Positions 1-6,953 of a stretch of DNA of 8,278 bases are shown here, piece by piece. A program made the translations under genes and the position numbers. How positions within the stretch are numbered: position 1 is the first letter of the stretch; the number at the start of each line of letters is the position of its first letter. Below the pieces are notes generated by a model that saw nothing but the letters and a program-made list of their open reading frames with translations, was not told the origin of the DNA and made no database searches. Source of the stretch: Sphingomonadaceae bacterium (GTDB lineage Bacteria > Pseudomonadota > Alphaproteobacteria > Sphingomonadales > Sphingomonadaceae); contig JAGREF010000199.1 of NCBI GenBank assembly GCA_020446665.1, forward strand, positions 1 to 8,278, read 5' to 3'.

Positions 1-1040
1 TCGCCCAAGGTCCACAGCGCCTTGGTCCCGCCCAGCCACATCAACGAGGTATAGTCATCGCGCGTGCGGTAGGATTCGTTGCGGATATCGGTGCCGGGGG
101 CGAACAGATCGTCGACAGAGCCGGCAATGCGCGCGGCATCGCTTGCGCTGCCTTCGCGCGCGACGCGCAGCATTTCCACCACCATCGCTTCTGCGTTATG
201 CGGCAGGCGATTGAATTGCGGGCGGTTGGCCAGCAGGTTCGCGGCGCTGCCGGACTGTCCTCTGGTCCGGTAATAGCGGACAAGATTATAGACATAACCC
301 GGATCCTGCATCGCATTGGCGGGAACGGGCAGGCCGTTTGCCTCGGGCAGAGCCCCGCTCAGCAGCGAAAGCCGCGCGAGCGCCATCGACTGTGCTTGCG
401 GGCCGACATTGATGGCCTGACGTGCGGCCGCCTCCTGCTCGTTCTGCCACAGCAGCGCATCCATGCGGGCCGCATGGTCCGCTTCGCTGAACTGGCCGCC
501 GAACAGGCCTACCAGATAGGCTTCGGTCGGGCCGCTCATTTCCCCGCCGCGCCACGCTGCGCGCGCAACTTCGAGTGCGTTGGGCCGCTGCAAACTCGCC
601 AGCGCCAGCGCATAGCGCGCCCGTGCCGGGTTGGTGAGCGGCGGAATACGCTCAAAATAGGCAACCAGCTGTTCCGGCGGCACAGCTTCACTGTCCAGCC
701 GTGCTTCCGCCTTGCGGCGCAGCAGTGTTTCCTTCGGGAAACCGGGATAGCGGGTCAGGAAACTGGCATAGGTGCCGAAATCATAGGTGCCGCCACCGGT
801 CAGCACTTCCCACCGCTGGATTGCAGCGGCCATGCGGCCGGGGGCCTGCGCAACCAGATCGGCGCGCGCCTGATCCCAGTCAGCCGCCACGGTTCCACCG
901 GCTTCACTCGCGACAACCGGGAGGCTGGCCGGAGGATTGATCGGAGCAGCGGGCGAGGCCTGCGCTGATCCGGAAATTGCGAGCGATGCAAATGCAATTG
1001 CGGTCAGGGAAATACGGTCCATGCTGGACATTCTGGCCAT
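1..1040 (-). CDS. Lytic murein transglycosylase (Slt-type), N-terminal part, cut by window edge
   Basis: Reading the minus strand from the ATG at 1040 gives 346 codons with no stop, so the gene continues beyond base 1. The protein starts with a Sec-type signal peptide (Met-rich start, hydrophobic stretch LTAIAFASLAI, likely cleavage after SAQA). An alanine- and arginine-rich helical region follows, with segments such as FLTRYPGFPKETLLRRKAEA, RIPPLTNPARARYALALASL and, near the edge, DDYTSLMWLGG. This matches the U-shaped superhelical domain of soluble lytic transglycosylases, which cleave peptidoglycan glycan strands in the periplasm to 1,6-anhydromuropeptides. The catalytic lysozyme-like domain with its Glu would lie outside the window, so activity cannot be confirmed. 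A Shine-Dalgarno sequence TAAGGAG (1044-1050) lies 3 nt before the ATG at 1040 and 12 nt before the in-frame ATG at 1031; neither spacing is ideal, so either may be the start. Divergent from dapA. Confidence 0.85.
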   Translation of the reverse strand, partial: MARMSSMDRISLTAIAFASLAISGSAQASPAAPINPPASLPVVASEAGGTVAADWDQARADLVAQAPGRMAAAIQRWEVLTGGGTYDFGTYASFLTRYPGFPKETLLRRKAEARLDSEAVPPEQLVAYFERIPPLTNPARARYALALASLQRPNALEVARAAWRGGEMSGPTEAYLVGLFGGQFSEADHAARMDALLWQNEQEAAARQAINVGPQAQSMALARLSLLSGALPEANGLPVPANAMQDPGYVYNLVRYYRTRGQSGSAANLLANRPQFNRLPHNAEAMVVEMLRVAREGSASDAARIAGSVDDLFAPGTDIRNESYRTRDDYTSLMWLGGTKALWTLG

Positions 1041-1134
1041 AGGCTCCTTATCAAGCGCTGAACGATCAATTCCAACGTGCAGCGCGCAACATTTAGCGGG
1101 ATTGCATAATGGGACAAGTGCAGGGTGAACGGCA
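1041..1134. promoter_or_regulatory. Divergent intergenic region between transglycosylase and dapA
   Basis: This 94-bp gap must carry the 5' ends of two genes transcribed away from each other. On the minus strand TAAGGAG (1044-1050) serves the transglycosylase. On the plus strand AGGGTG (1122-1127) lies 7 nt before the dapA ATG. A -10-like CATAAT is present on the plus strand at 1105-1110, but no convincing -35 box is correctly spaced from it. The promoters are therefore inferred from gene arrangement, not identified. Confidence 0.4.
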
Positions 1135-2016
1135 ATGTTTTCGGGCTCAATTCCAGCTCTGGTGACTCCTTTTCGCGACGGGACGTTTGATGAAGGCGCC
1201 TTTCGCCGACTCGTTGACTGGCAGATAGAGCAGGGCAGCAAGGCGCTGGTCCCTTGCGGCACGACGGGGGAGGCATCGACATTGTCCAATGCCGAACATC
1301 ACCGCGTGATCGAGGTTTGCATTGAACAGGCCGCCGGACGTGTGCCGGTGATCGCGGGCTGCGGCTCCAACGATACGCGCAATGCATTGCTGCACATGAA
1401 TTTCTCGAAAAAGGCAGGTGCGGCGGCGGGGCTGTGCGTTGCGCCCTATTACAACCGGCCAAGCCAGGCCGGGCTGATCGCGCATTTCAGCTTTCTGGCG
1501 GAAAGCAGTGATTTGCCCATCGTTCTTTACAATGTGCCGGGACGCACAGTGACGGACCTCGAAGATGAGACGGTGGTCGAACTGGTCACAAAATATCCGG
1601 ACCGGATCGTCGCGATCAAGGATGCGAGCGGCGATCTGTCGCGCGTGGCAGATCACCGCATGGGGATCGGGCGCGAATTCTGCCAGCTATCAGGCAATGA
1701 TGAATTGTGGCTGCCGCACTCCGCTGCGGGCGGGAAGGGCTGCATTTCCGTCACCGCCAATGTCGCGCCTGCGCTCTGCGCTGAATTTCACGAAGCGATT
1801 GCCGCAAACGAGCTGCAAAAAGCCCGCGAGCTCAACGACCGCCTGTTCCCGCTCCACTATGCCATGTTCAGCGATGCTTCGCCTGCTCCGGCCAAATATG
1901 CGCTGAGCAGAGTGATGGAAGGCTTCACCGACGAAGTACGCCTGCCGATCGTGCCGGCCAGCGAAGCCTCCCGCAAGGCAGTGGATGCGGCACTGGCACA
2001 TGCGGGGCTGGTGTAA
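1135..2016 (+). CDS. dapA: 4-hydroxy-tetrahydrodipicolinate synthase DapA
   Basis: DapA condenses pyruvate with L-aspartate-4-semialdehyde, the first committed step of the diaminopimelate/lysine pathway, in the cytoplasm. The 293-aa product has the usual family length and a single (beta/alpha)8 barrel. Visible signatures are SIPALVTPF near the N terminus, the pyruvate-binding GTTGEASTLS (Thr43, Thr44), APYYNRPSQ (Tyr106), LYNVPGRT (Tyr132 of the catalytic triad, Arg137 binding the substrate carboxylate), the Schiff-base lysine Lys162 in AIKDASGD, and LSGND. These line up with E. coli Thr44, Thr45, Tyr107, Tyr133, Arg138 and Lys161. The ATG at 1135 is chosen because AGGGTG lies 7 nt upstream and the protein begins exactly where the family does. 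It is divergent from the transglycosylase and convergent with the S9 peptidase gene, whose stop codon lies only 9 bp beyond the dapA stop. Nothing suggests a broken gene. Confidence 0.97.
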   Translation: MFSGSIPALVTPFRDGTFDEGAFRRLVDWQIEQGSKALVPCGTTGEASTLSNAEHHRVIEVCIEQAAGRVPVIAGCGSNDTRNALLHMNFSKKAGAAAGLCVAPYYNRPSQAGLIAHFSFLAESSDLPIVLYNVPGRTVTDLEDETVVELVTKYPDRIVAIKDASGDLSRVADHRMGIGREFCQLSGNDELWLPHSAAGGKGCISVTANVAPALCAEFHEAIAANELQKARELNDRLFPLHYAMFSDASPAPAKYALSRVMEGFTDEVRLPIVPASEASRKAVDAALAHAGLV

Positions 2017-2025
2017 GCGAAGCTG

Positions 2026-4005
2026 CTAATCTGCGGGATTGTGCTTCTGCACAAAGGCCACTGCTTCCTTCAGCATCTGCTTGCGCGTTTCTGCGCGTGA
2101 CAGCCAGTGATCTTCGCTCTGCAGGGTCACGAATTCGAAAGGCTTGCCCGCATCCTTCAACGCGTCTGCCATTTTTGCGCTTTGCTGGAAGGGGACTACG
2201 GTATCGTCCTTGCCATGGATCAGCAGGATCGGTGCATTGGCCCGCTCTGCCTGTTTGCGAGGAGAAACGGCAGCCCATCCATCGCGCGGGCCTAGCTCTT
2301 CCAGCAGCGAGCGTTTGAGCAGCTTGTTGCCACCGGATTCGCGGTTGTCGGTCAGATACATCAAATTGATATCGGAAACCCCGGCAACCGAAACAGCGCA
2401 GCGATACAGCCCGTCTTGCAATGTTACGCCTGCCAGAGCGGCGTAGCCACCATAGCTTGCCCCGACAATACAAGCGCGTTTGGGATCGACGATCCCCTTT
2501 TCTGCGAGCATTGCCAGCCCGTCAGAAATGTCGGTCTGCATCTTGAGACCCCACTGGCCGTAGCCAGCTTGTTCAAACGCTGCCCCACGCCCTGTCGAGC
2601 CACGGAAATTGGGCTGGAACACAGCATAGCCGCGCGAGGCGAATGCTTGTGCCCACCAATCAAAGCTTTCCGTATCATGAGCATGTGGCCCGCCATGCGG
2701 TAGCATTACAACAGGCAGGTTTTTCGCCTCGCGGCCCGGAGGAAGCGTAAGGATACCGTCCATCTCCAGCCCGTCTTGCGCGGCATAGTTGACAGTGGAG
2801 ATGGGGCCGACCCGGCCAGGATTGATGGTGGGGCGATCATAGCCAAGCGCATCGGCGCGTTTGGTCTCAAGGTCGACAAGGAACCATGTGCCGCTATCAC
2901 CCTTGCCATCGGTATGGACGATTACCTTGTCGAAATTGGGTGTCCAATCAATCAATCTCGGGTTGAACCCGGCAAAGGTCTTGAGCGTCTTCGCAGCGCG
3001 TTTTTGCAGCTCAGGGTCATACAGAACCGGTGCCTTGCCAGGGCCATCCTCAAGATAGCCCAACAATTCGCCAGTCTGGTGATTCCAATATGTCCGAACA
3101 ATGTCGAGATCTTCGAGAAATGGCTTTGCCTCGCCGCCAGCAATTGGGACTTCAAACCAATGCCCTTTGCCTTCCTGATCTTCGGCACTGTAGATGAGCG
3201 TCGCAGAGGTTGGTCCAAAACCGACCAGTCCGGCCCCGCCTTTGGGATGGGAACCGCTGGCGATAATTTTGTAGGCGGAATTCTTGATCGTCCAATTACC
3301 GCTTTCGCGCGAGATATCGAAAGTGGCGGCAACGGCCCCATTGGCATCGACCAGCCAGTCCCGTCGCGTTTGTTCCGGCGGTGACTTGGCTATCCGACGC
3401 GATTTCATTGTCAGCAGATCGACTGCATAGAGCGCAGGGCGCCCATGACCAAAATAATATTCGCCAGTACCTGTGCGCTCGTTTTCCAGCGCACCAAAAA
3501 AGCCTGTCCATCTCCCGTCGATCAGCCGCAGCCCGTGCGATCCGAATACGGCGTTCCCCAGATGTCTGTCTTTGGCAAAGATTGCGGAGATTTCAAGGTC
3601 TTGGCCCAAAGGCAGAACGAGAGCTTGCATCAGTTCGTATTTGTCGGCGGTGAAACCTGTCACGTCGACAGTTTCGCTGCGGAAGAATAGCAGCGAATGA
3701 TCCCCGACAAACTCAAATCCGCGAAATTTGATGGCGCCTGTGGGCTGGATAAGGACTGGCTTCATATTGCCGTCCACCACGATGATGTGTCGCGCGTTGT
3801 TGAAGGTGCCGATAAGGGCGACATTCCGTCCGGTGAGCGAAGCTGCCGCATCGCTGATGCCCGGAAGTTCGCCATAAGCTTCGAGCGGGACAGGCTCTTC
3901 CGCTGACGCTGGCATAAAAGCAAACAACGCCACCAGGGTCAGAAATGCGCGCGCAAAATGCGCCATATTTGTTTGAATCCCAGCTGTTTGAAGCAATGCC
4001 GACAA
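2026..4005 (-). CDS. Exported S9-family (prolyl oligopeptidase-type) serine peptidase
   Basis: The product is about 659 aa. It has a Sec signal peptide (hydrophobic FLTLVALFAFMPASA, cleavage likely after residue 35), a region of roughly residues 40-395 rich in short beta-strand repeats consistent with a beta-propeller, and a C-terminal alpha/beta hydrolase domain (about 400-655). The hydrolase motifs are intact: oxyanion-region HGGPHA (437-442), nucleophile elbow GASYGG with Ser517, HGKDDTVVP with Asp601, and SEDHWL with His633. Family members cut short peptides, often after proline or alanine, with the propeller restricting access; here in the periplasm or beyond. Specificity is not readable, and a dipeptidyl or acylaminoacyl peptidase is equally possible. 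Three starts compete. TTG 4005 is preferred because AGGAGAGG (4010-4017) sits at good spacing. ATG 3966 gives the neatest signal peptide but only weak GGGA upstream. ATG 4020 lacks a ribosome site. It is probably last in a three-gene operon. Hand counts put it near 54% GC, against about 61% in the next two genes. Confidence 0.93.
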   Translation of the reverse strand: MSALLQTAGIQTNMAHFARAFLTLVALFAFMPASAEEPVPLEAYGELPGISDAAASLTGRNVALIGTFNNARHIIVVDGNMKPVLIQPTGAIKFRGFEFVGDHSLLFFRSETVDVTGFTADKYELMQALVLPLGQDLEISAIFAKDRHLGNAVFGSHGLRLIDGRWTGFFGALENERTGTGEYYFGHGRPALYAVDLLTMKSRRIAKSPPEQTRRDWLVDANGAVAATFDISRESGNWTIKNSAYKIIASGSHPKGGAGLVGFGPTSATLIYSAEDQEGKGHWFEVPIAGGEAKPFLEDLDIVRTYWNHQTGELLGYLEDGPGKAPVLYDPELQKRAAKTLKTFAGFNPRLIDWTPNFDKVIVHTDGKGDSGTWFLVDLETKRADALGYDRPTINPGRVGPISTVNYAAQDGLEMDGILTLPPGREAKNLPVVMLPHGGPHAHDTESFDWWAQAFASRGYAVFQPNFRGSTGRGAAFEQAGYGQWGLKMQTDISDGLAMLAEKGIVDPKRACIVGASYGGYAALAGVTLQDGLYRCAVSVAGVSDINLMYLTDNRESGGNKLLKRSLLEELGPRDGWAAVSPRKQAERANAPILLIHGKDDTVVPFQQSAKMADALKDAGKPFEFVTLQSEDHWLSRAETRKQMLKEAVAFVQKHNPAD

Positions 4006-4009
4006 ATAT

Positions 4010-4017
4010 CCTCTCCT
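4010..4017 (-). promoter_or_regulatory. Shine-Dalgarno sequence that favours the TTG start of the S9 peptidase
   Basis: On the minus strand AGGAGAGG begins directly after an ATG (4018-4020); its AGGAG core ends 7 nt before an in-frame TTG at 4005. A purine run this good at this spacing supports initiation at TTG. It lies too far (about 46 nt) from the ATG at 3966 to serve that codon. The similar GAGAGGGG upstream of the amidohydrolase is also followed by an ATATTT-type stretch, which makes a shared leader design plausible. Confidence 0.5.
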
Positions 4018-4028
4018 CATATCTATCG

Positions 4029-4045
4029 GATTTGATGGACAAATC
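4029..4045 (-). promoter_or_regulatory. Small perfect hairpin in the leader of the S9 peptidase
   Basis: GATTTG (4029-4034) and CAAATC (4040-4045) form a perfect 6-bp stem with a 5-nt loop, in the gap between the amidohydrolase stop and the peptidase start. No T-run follows on the minus strand, so it does not look like an intrinsic terminator. It could affect mRNA stability or initiation at 4005, or could be chance. Confidence 0.3.
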
Positions 4046-4090
4046 GGTGCGCTATCGCAAGCCGTTTTTGAACTGCCGGATCAGGCAAAA

Positions 4091-5812
4091 TCACCCCTCT
4101 GCCACGCGCCCTTCAAAAATTGTTGCGGCAATCGGCATTTCTTTCAGCATATCGCCCGGCGCGTCATGTGGATCGCTGTTGAGTACAGTGAAGTCTGCTT
4201 TCTTGCCTGCAGCAATTGAACCAATGCTGCCGTCCATCCCGATCACCTGCGCGGCTTCTATCGTGATTGCGCGCAATGCCTTTGCCCGGCTGAGCCGCTC
4301 CTCCGGGGCGCGGGCGGTGCCGTCGATCCCTTCGCGCGTTTCGGCGATCCAGGCGAGGTAGAAGGGATCAATCGGGGCCATGTTGAAATCGCTGTGCAGA
4401 CCAAGCGGGACATTGCCGCGTTCAAGCGATCCCAGCCGGTTCATCAGCGCGGCGCGGTCTGGCCCCAGGCCATGTTCTGAATAGGCCTTGCCCAACACGC
4501 GGATATAGTTGGGCTGGGCTGAGACCATCAGCCCCATGCGGGCAATTTCGCGGGCCTGTGCTTCCGTGCAATAGCCAAGATGTTCCAGCGTGACCTTGTG
4601 CAGCGCTGCCTGCGGCAATCGGGCGAGGGCGGAAAGCACCTCATCTGCGCCTTCGTCGCCGTTCACATGAATATGCAGAGCAAAGCCAGCCCCGGCCAAT
4701 CGGCTGACCTGCGCGCGCAGATCGGCCGGCTCAGTTATCCATTTGCCGATATGCCCGTCGCTGTAACCGGGGGCGCCCATGCGCATGTTCTGTGCGAAAA
4801 AGGCCCCGTCGGCGAGCAGCTTCACCCGCCGATCCAGCCCGACATTGGCATTGGTGAATTTGGCGCGCTTATCAGCCAGCCAGCCGTCCAGATCCTCCAC
4901 CTGCATGAGTTCCACAGCCATCGGCATCAGCATGGCCCGCGCGCTGGAACCGGGCGCGCCAAACCCACGCGCGATCAGTCCCGCCTCTATATCGAAGCGG
5001 GCGAAAATTCCGGTCGCCATATCGCTGGTTGTGGTCACGCCGCGCTGGCGCATCATGGTGGCGAGATCGGCAAACCCCTTCGCCATTCGCTGCGGAGACA
5101 ACAGCACGGATTGCAACTTGCCCAGTGCCACCAGCAAACCGGTTTCAGAGAAGACGCCGCGTTCGAAACTCGAATGATGCGGGTCGGCATTCCCGGCGGC
5201 GAGGGCGGCAGCAAAGCTTTCCGCCGTGCCCAGACCAATGCTTTCCAGCGCGGTGCTGTTGACATAGATGTCGTGGAAACTGCGCTGCCACACAAAGAGC
5301 GGACGGTCGGGTGCGATCTCATCCAGCACAGCCTTGTCAAGCGGGCCATGGAACAGCTCGTGATGGCCCCAGCAGACCAGCGGGTTGGACTGGTCCTCCG
5401 CCACCAGCCTCCTGAGCCGCGCTCGCCATGCATCCTGCCCGACAATGCCGGGCCAGTAACCGCTGGGCAGGTGCCAATCATCAGGCGCGAGGAAGGGCAG
5501 GTTCAGCATCACCGCTGCCTGCATCGGGTGAATATGCGGATCGACCAGCCCGGGGAACAGGACCTTGTCGGCAAAACGCCGTTCCACTGTGACGGTGCGC
5601 CCCTGCGTCCAGGGGGCGAGTGCTTCCAGCCGGTCTGCAACGCCAAGGATGATGCCATTGGCAACCGCAACAAAGCGAGCGGCGGGGAGCGAGCGCTCCA
5701 TCGTTACCACCTTGCGCGCTTCGAATATGGTGACGGGTTCCTGCACACTGGTTGCCGCCAGCAGGGGCGTGGCCGCCATTCCTGCCAGAAATGTCCTGCG
5801 ATCAGAATGCAT
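4091..5812 (-). CDS. Tat-exported metal-dependent amidohydrolase (Amidohydrolase family 3, YtcJ-like)
   Basis: The 573-aa product begins with a twin-arginine signal: SDRRTFLAG, a short hydrophobic stretch, and an alanine-rich region ending near residue 23. Export already folded with metal bound is thus expected. An N-terminal beta-sandwich strand region leads into the TIM-barrel metal site: LFPGLVDPHIHPM (His93, His95), VKLLADGAFF (Lys331, the usual carboxylated lysine position), HIHVNGDEGAD (His382), VTLEHLGYC (His411) and GLHSDFNMAP (Asp475). All ligand positions are filled, so the enzyme should be active. The C-terminal SIGSIAAGKKADFTVLNSDP closes the beta-sandwich, as is usual in this superfamily. 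The family hydrolyses amide or related bonds in varied small molecules; the substrate cannot be told. The ATG at 5812 is chosen because GAGAGGGG (5821-5828) lies 8 nt upstream; TTG at 5815 is a weaker alternative. It lies 79 bp downstream of the aspartoacylase-like gene and is probably co-transcribed with it. Confidence 0.93.
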   Translation of the reverse strand: MHSDRRTFLAGMAATPLLAATSVQEPVTIFEARKVVTMERSLPAARFVAVANGIILGVADRLEALAPWTQGRTVTVERRFADKVLFPGLVDPHIHPMQAAVMLNLPFLAPDDWHLPSGYWPGIVGQDAWRARLRRLVAEDQSNPLVCWGHHELFHGPLDKAVLDEIAPDRPLFVWQRSFHDIYVNSTALESIGLGTAESFAAALAAGNADPHHSSFERGVFSETGLLVALGKLQSVLLSPQRMAKGFADLATMMRQRGVTTTSDMATGIFARFDIEAGLIARGFGAPGSSARAMLMPMAVELMQVEDLDGWLADKRAKFTNANVGLDRRVKLLADGAFFAQNMRMGAPGYSDGHIGKWITEPADLRAQVSRLAGAGFALHIHVNGDEGADEVLSALARLPQAALHKVTLEHLGYCTEAQAREIARMGLMVSAQPNYIRVLGKAYSEHGLGPDRAALMNRLGSLERGNVPLGLHSDFNMAPIDPFYLAWIAETREGIDGTARAPEERLSRAKALRAITIEAAQVIGMDGSIGSIAAGKKADFTVLNSDPHDAPGDMLKEMPIAATIFEGRVAEG

Positions 5813-5819
5813 CAAAATA

Positions 5820-5851
5820 TCCCCTCTCTTTCAGCAGCATCGGAGAGGAGA
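5820..5851 (-). promoter_or_regulatory. Ribosome binding site of the amidohydrolase inside a possible RNA hairpin
   Basis: On the minus strand the Shine-Dalgarno sequence GAGAGGGG (5828-5821) can pair with CTCCTCTC (5850-5843) just upstream. One outer A-T pair is added, giving 9 bp with a single G-U and a 14-nt loop. The entire ribosome site would then be base-paired. The complementarity is directly visible; that it controls translation (for example by temperature, a ligand, a protein, or coupling to the upstream gene) is inference. Confidence 0.45.
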
Positions 5852-5870
5852 AGCCGGATTGCAAGCAGGC

Positions 5871-5884
5871 TTGTACTGATACAA
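5871..5884 (-). promoter_or_regulatory. Short hairpin just after the aspartoacylase-like gene
   Basis: TTGTA and TACAA form a perfect 5-bp stem with a 4-nt loop, beginning 7 nt beyond the stop codon at 5892. It is short, AT-rich and lacks a T-run, so it is unlikely to terminate efficiently. It may be a processing or stability element between two operon genes, or chance. Confidence 0.2.
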
Positions 5885-5891
5885 ATTTAGT

Positions 5892-6953
5892 TCAAATCAC
5901 TTCGTCTTCGTCCAGCAGCATTTCCGCCACGCCCAGCGGTTCGCTGGCGAGAATGGCGTCGGTGAGGGATTCCATCGCTTCCATGGCGCGTTCGATATTG
6001 TCGAGCCGGGCGATATGAAACAGCGCATCGCCGCGATTGACCACGGGCAGTGTGGCATGGCCGATCACGATGCCGTCCACCGGGCTTTCCATTTCACGCG
6101 CATCTTCGCCGAACAGGTCGCTGACACTGGCCAGCAGATCCCCCTTGCGCACGATATCGCCAGACTTCCGGGCCAGCAGAGCCACCCCGCCGCGCGGGCT
6201 GCGCACCCAGCTGGTCTTGTTCGCGCGCAGCGGCACGGCAACATGCGGCGCTTCTGCTTCGGGCTCGATCATTCCGATATGGGCGAGCACACGCATGATC
6301 CCGCTGACCCCGCACTGGATCGAGAAATCGTCAAACCGCAAGGCTTCGCTTGCTTCCAGAAGCAGCATGTCTACGCCGCGATCCTGCGCCAGTGCGCGCA
6401 TGGAGCCGCTGCGAAGGGGGCTTTCCACGATCACCGGGGCGCCGAATACCATGGCCAGTTCCACCAGCTTGCTATTGCCCGCCGCAATGCGGATTTGCGG
6501 GAGATTATAGCGGTGCTCCGCCGCCGAATGGATATCGATACCCAGCGAGCAACGGTCGATGACTTCGCTCAGGAAACAATGCGCAAGCTGTGCCGCCAGC
6601 GAGCCGCCTTCGCTGCCGGGGAAGGAGCGGTTGAGATCGCGCCGGTCAGGCAGATAGCGGCTATGTTGCATGAAGCCATAGACATTCACCGCCGGGGCCA
6701 GAACCAGCGTTCCGGCCATGGCAGCCGGATCCAGTTGTGCCAGCAGCCGTTGGATCATGGGCGCACCAATGATCTCGTCCCCATGGATCGCGGCAGATAT
6801 GAACAGGGCGGGCCCCGGTTTTGCGCCATGCAGCACACGCAGTTCCAGCGCGGCCTGCAGGCCCACTGCCAGATAGCTGATCGGGATCGAAATCGTCCGG
6901 GCTTCGCCAGGCGGCACATGCTCACCACCAATTTCGAAAGACTCACTTCGCAT
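5892..6953 (-). CDS. Succinylglutamate desuccinylase/aspartoacylase-family zinc hydrolase with C-terminal barrel-sandwich domain
   Basis: The 353-aa product carries the M14-like zinc site of the AstE/AspA family: IHGDE (His57, Glu60), DRRDLNRSFPG (Arg105 or Arg104, Asn108, Arg109 region binding the substrate carboxylate) and DIHSA (His142). Glu200 in LLLEASE is the likely catalytic glutamate. Residues about 245-315 form a second domain (SPRGGVALLARKSGDIVRKG, then MESPVDGIVIGH) that resembles the biotinyl/lipoyl-like barrel-sandwich cap seen in this family. No signal peptide is visible, so it should be cytoplasmic. Relatives remove acyl groups from amino acids (succinylglutamate, N-acetylaspartate, N-acetyldiaminobutyrate) or cut glutamate tails; which applies here is unknown. 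No rimK, ectoine or arginine-catabolism gene lies nearby to decide. The ATG at 6953 has AAGGG 10 nt upstream; ATG 6962 is only 1 nt from it, and longer frames would overlap smpB. First gene of the probable three-gene operon. The tail is acidic (LLDEDEVI). Confidence 0.9.
   Translation of the reverse strand: MRSESFEIGGEHVPPGEARTISIPISYLAVGLQAALELRVLHGAKPGPALFISAAIHGDEIIGAPMIQRLLAQLDPAAMAGTLVLAPAVNVYGFMQHSRYLPDRRDLNRSFPGSEGGSLAAQLAHCFLSEVIDRCSLGIDIHSAAEHRYNLPQIRIAAGNSKLVELAMVFGAPVIVESPLRSGSMRALAQDRGVDMLLLEASEALRFDDFSIQCGVSGIMRVLAHIGMIEPEAEAPHVAVPLRANKTSWVRSPRGGVALLARKSGDIVRKGDLLASVSDLFGEDAREMESPVDGIVIGHATLPVVNRGDALFHIARLDNIERAMEAMESLTDAILASEPLGVAEMLLDEDEVI

Noticed and set aside
198..968. 256-codon open frame on the plus strand
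   Set aside because: It lies opposite the lytic transglycosylase frame, which has a signal peptide and family-like helical sequence; the plus-strand protein resembles nothing.
2776..3384. 202-codon open frame on the plus strand
   Set aside because: It is antisense to the beta-propeller part of the S9 peptidase and has no ribosome site or recognisable fold.
4580..5890. 436-codon open frame on the plus strand
   Set aside because: It is exactly antisense to the amidohydrolase. Its translation is rich in Arg, His, Gln and Pro with no recognisable domain, typical of a GC-rich shadow frame.
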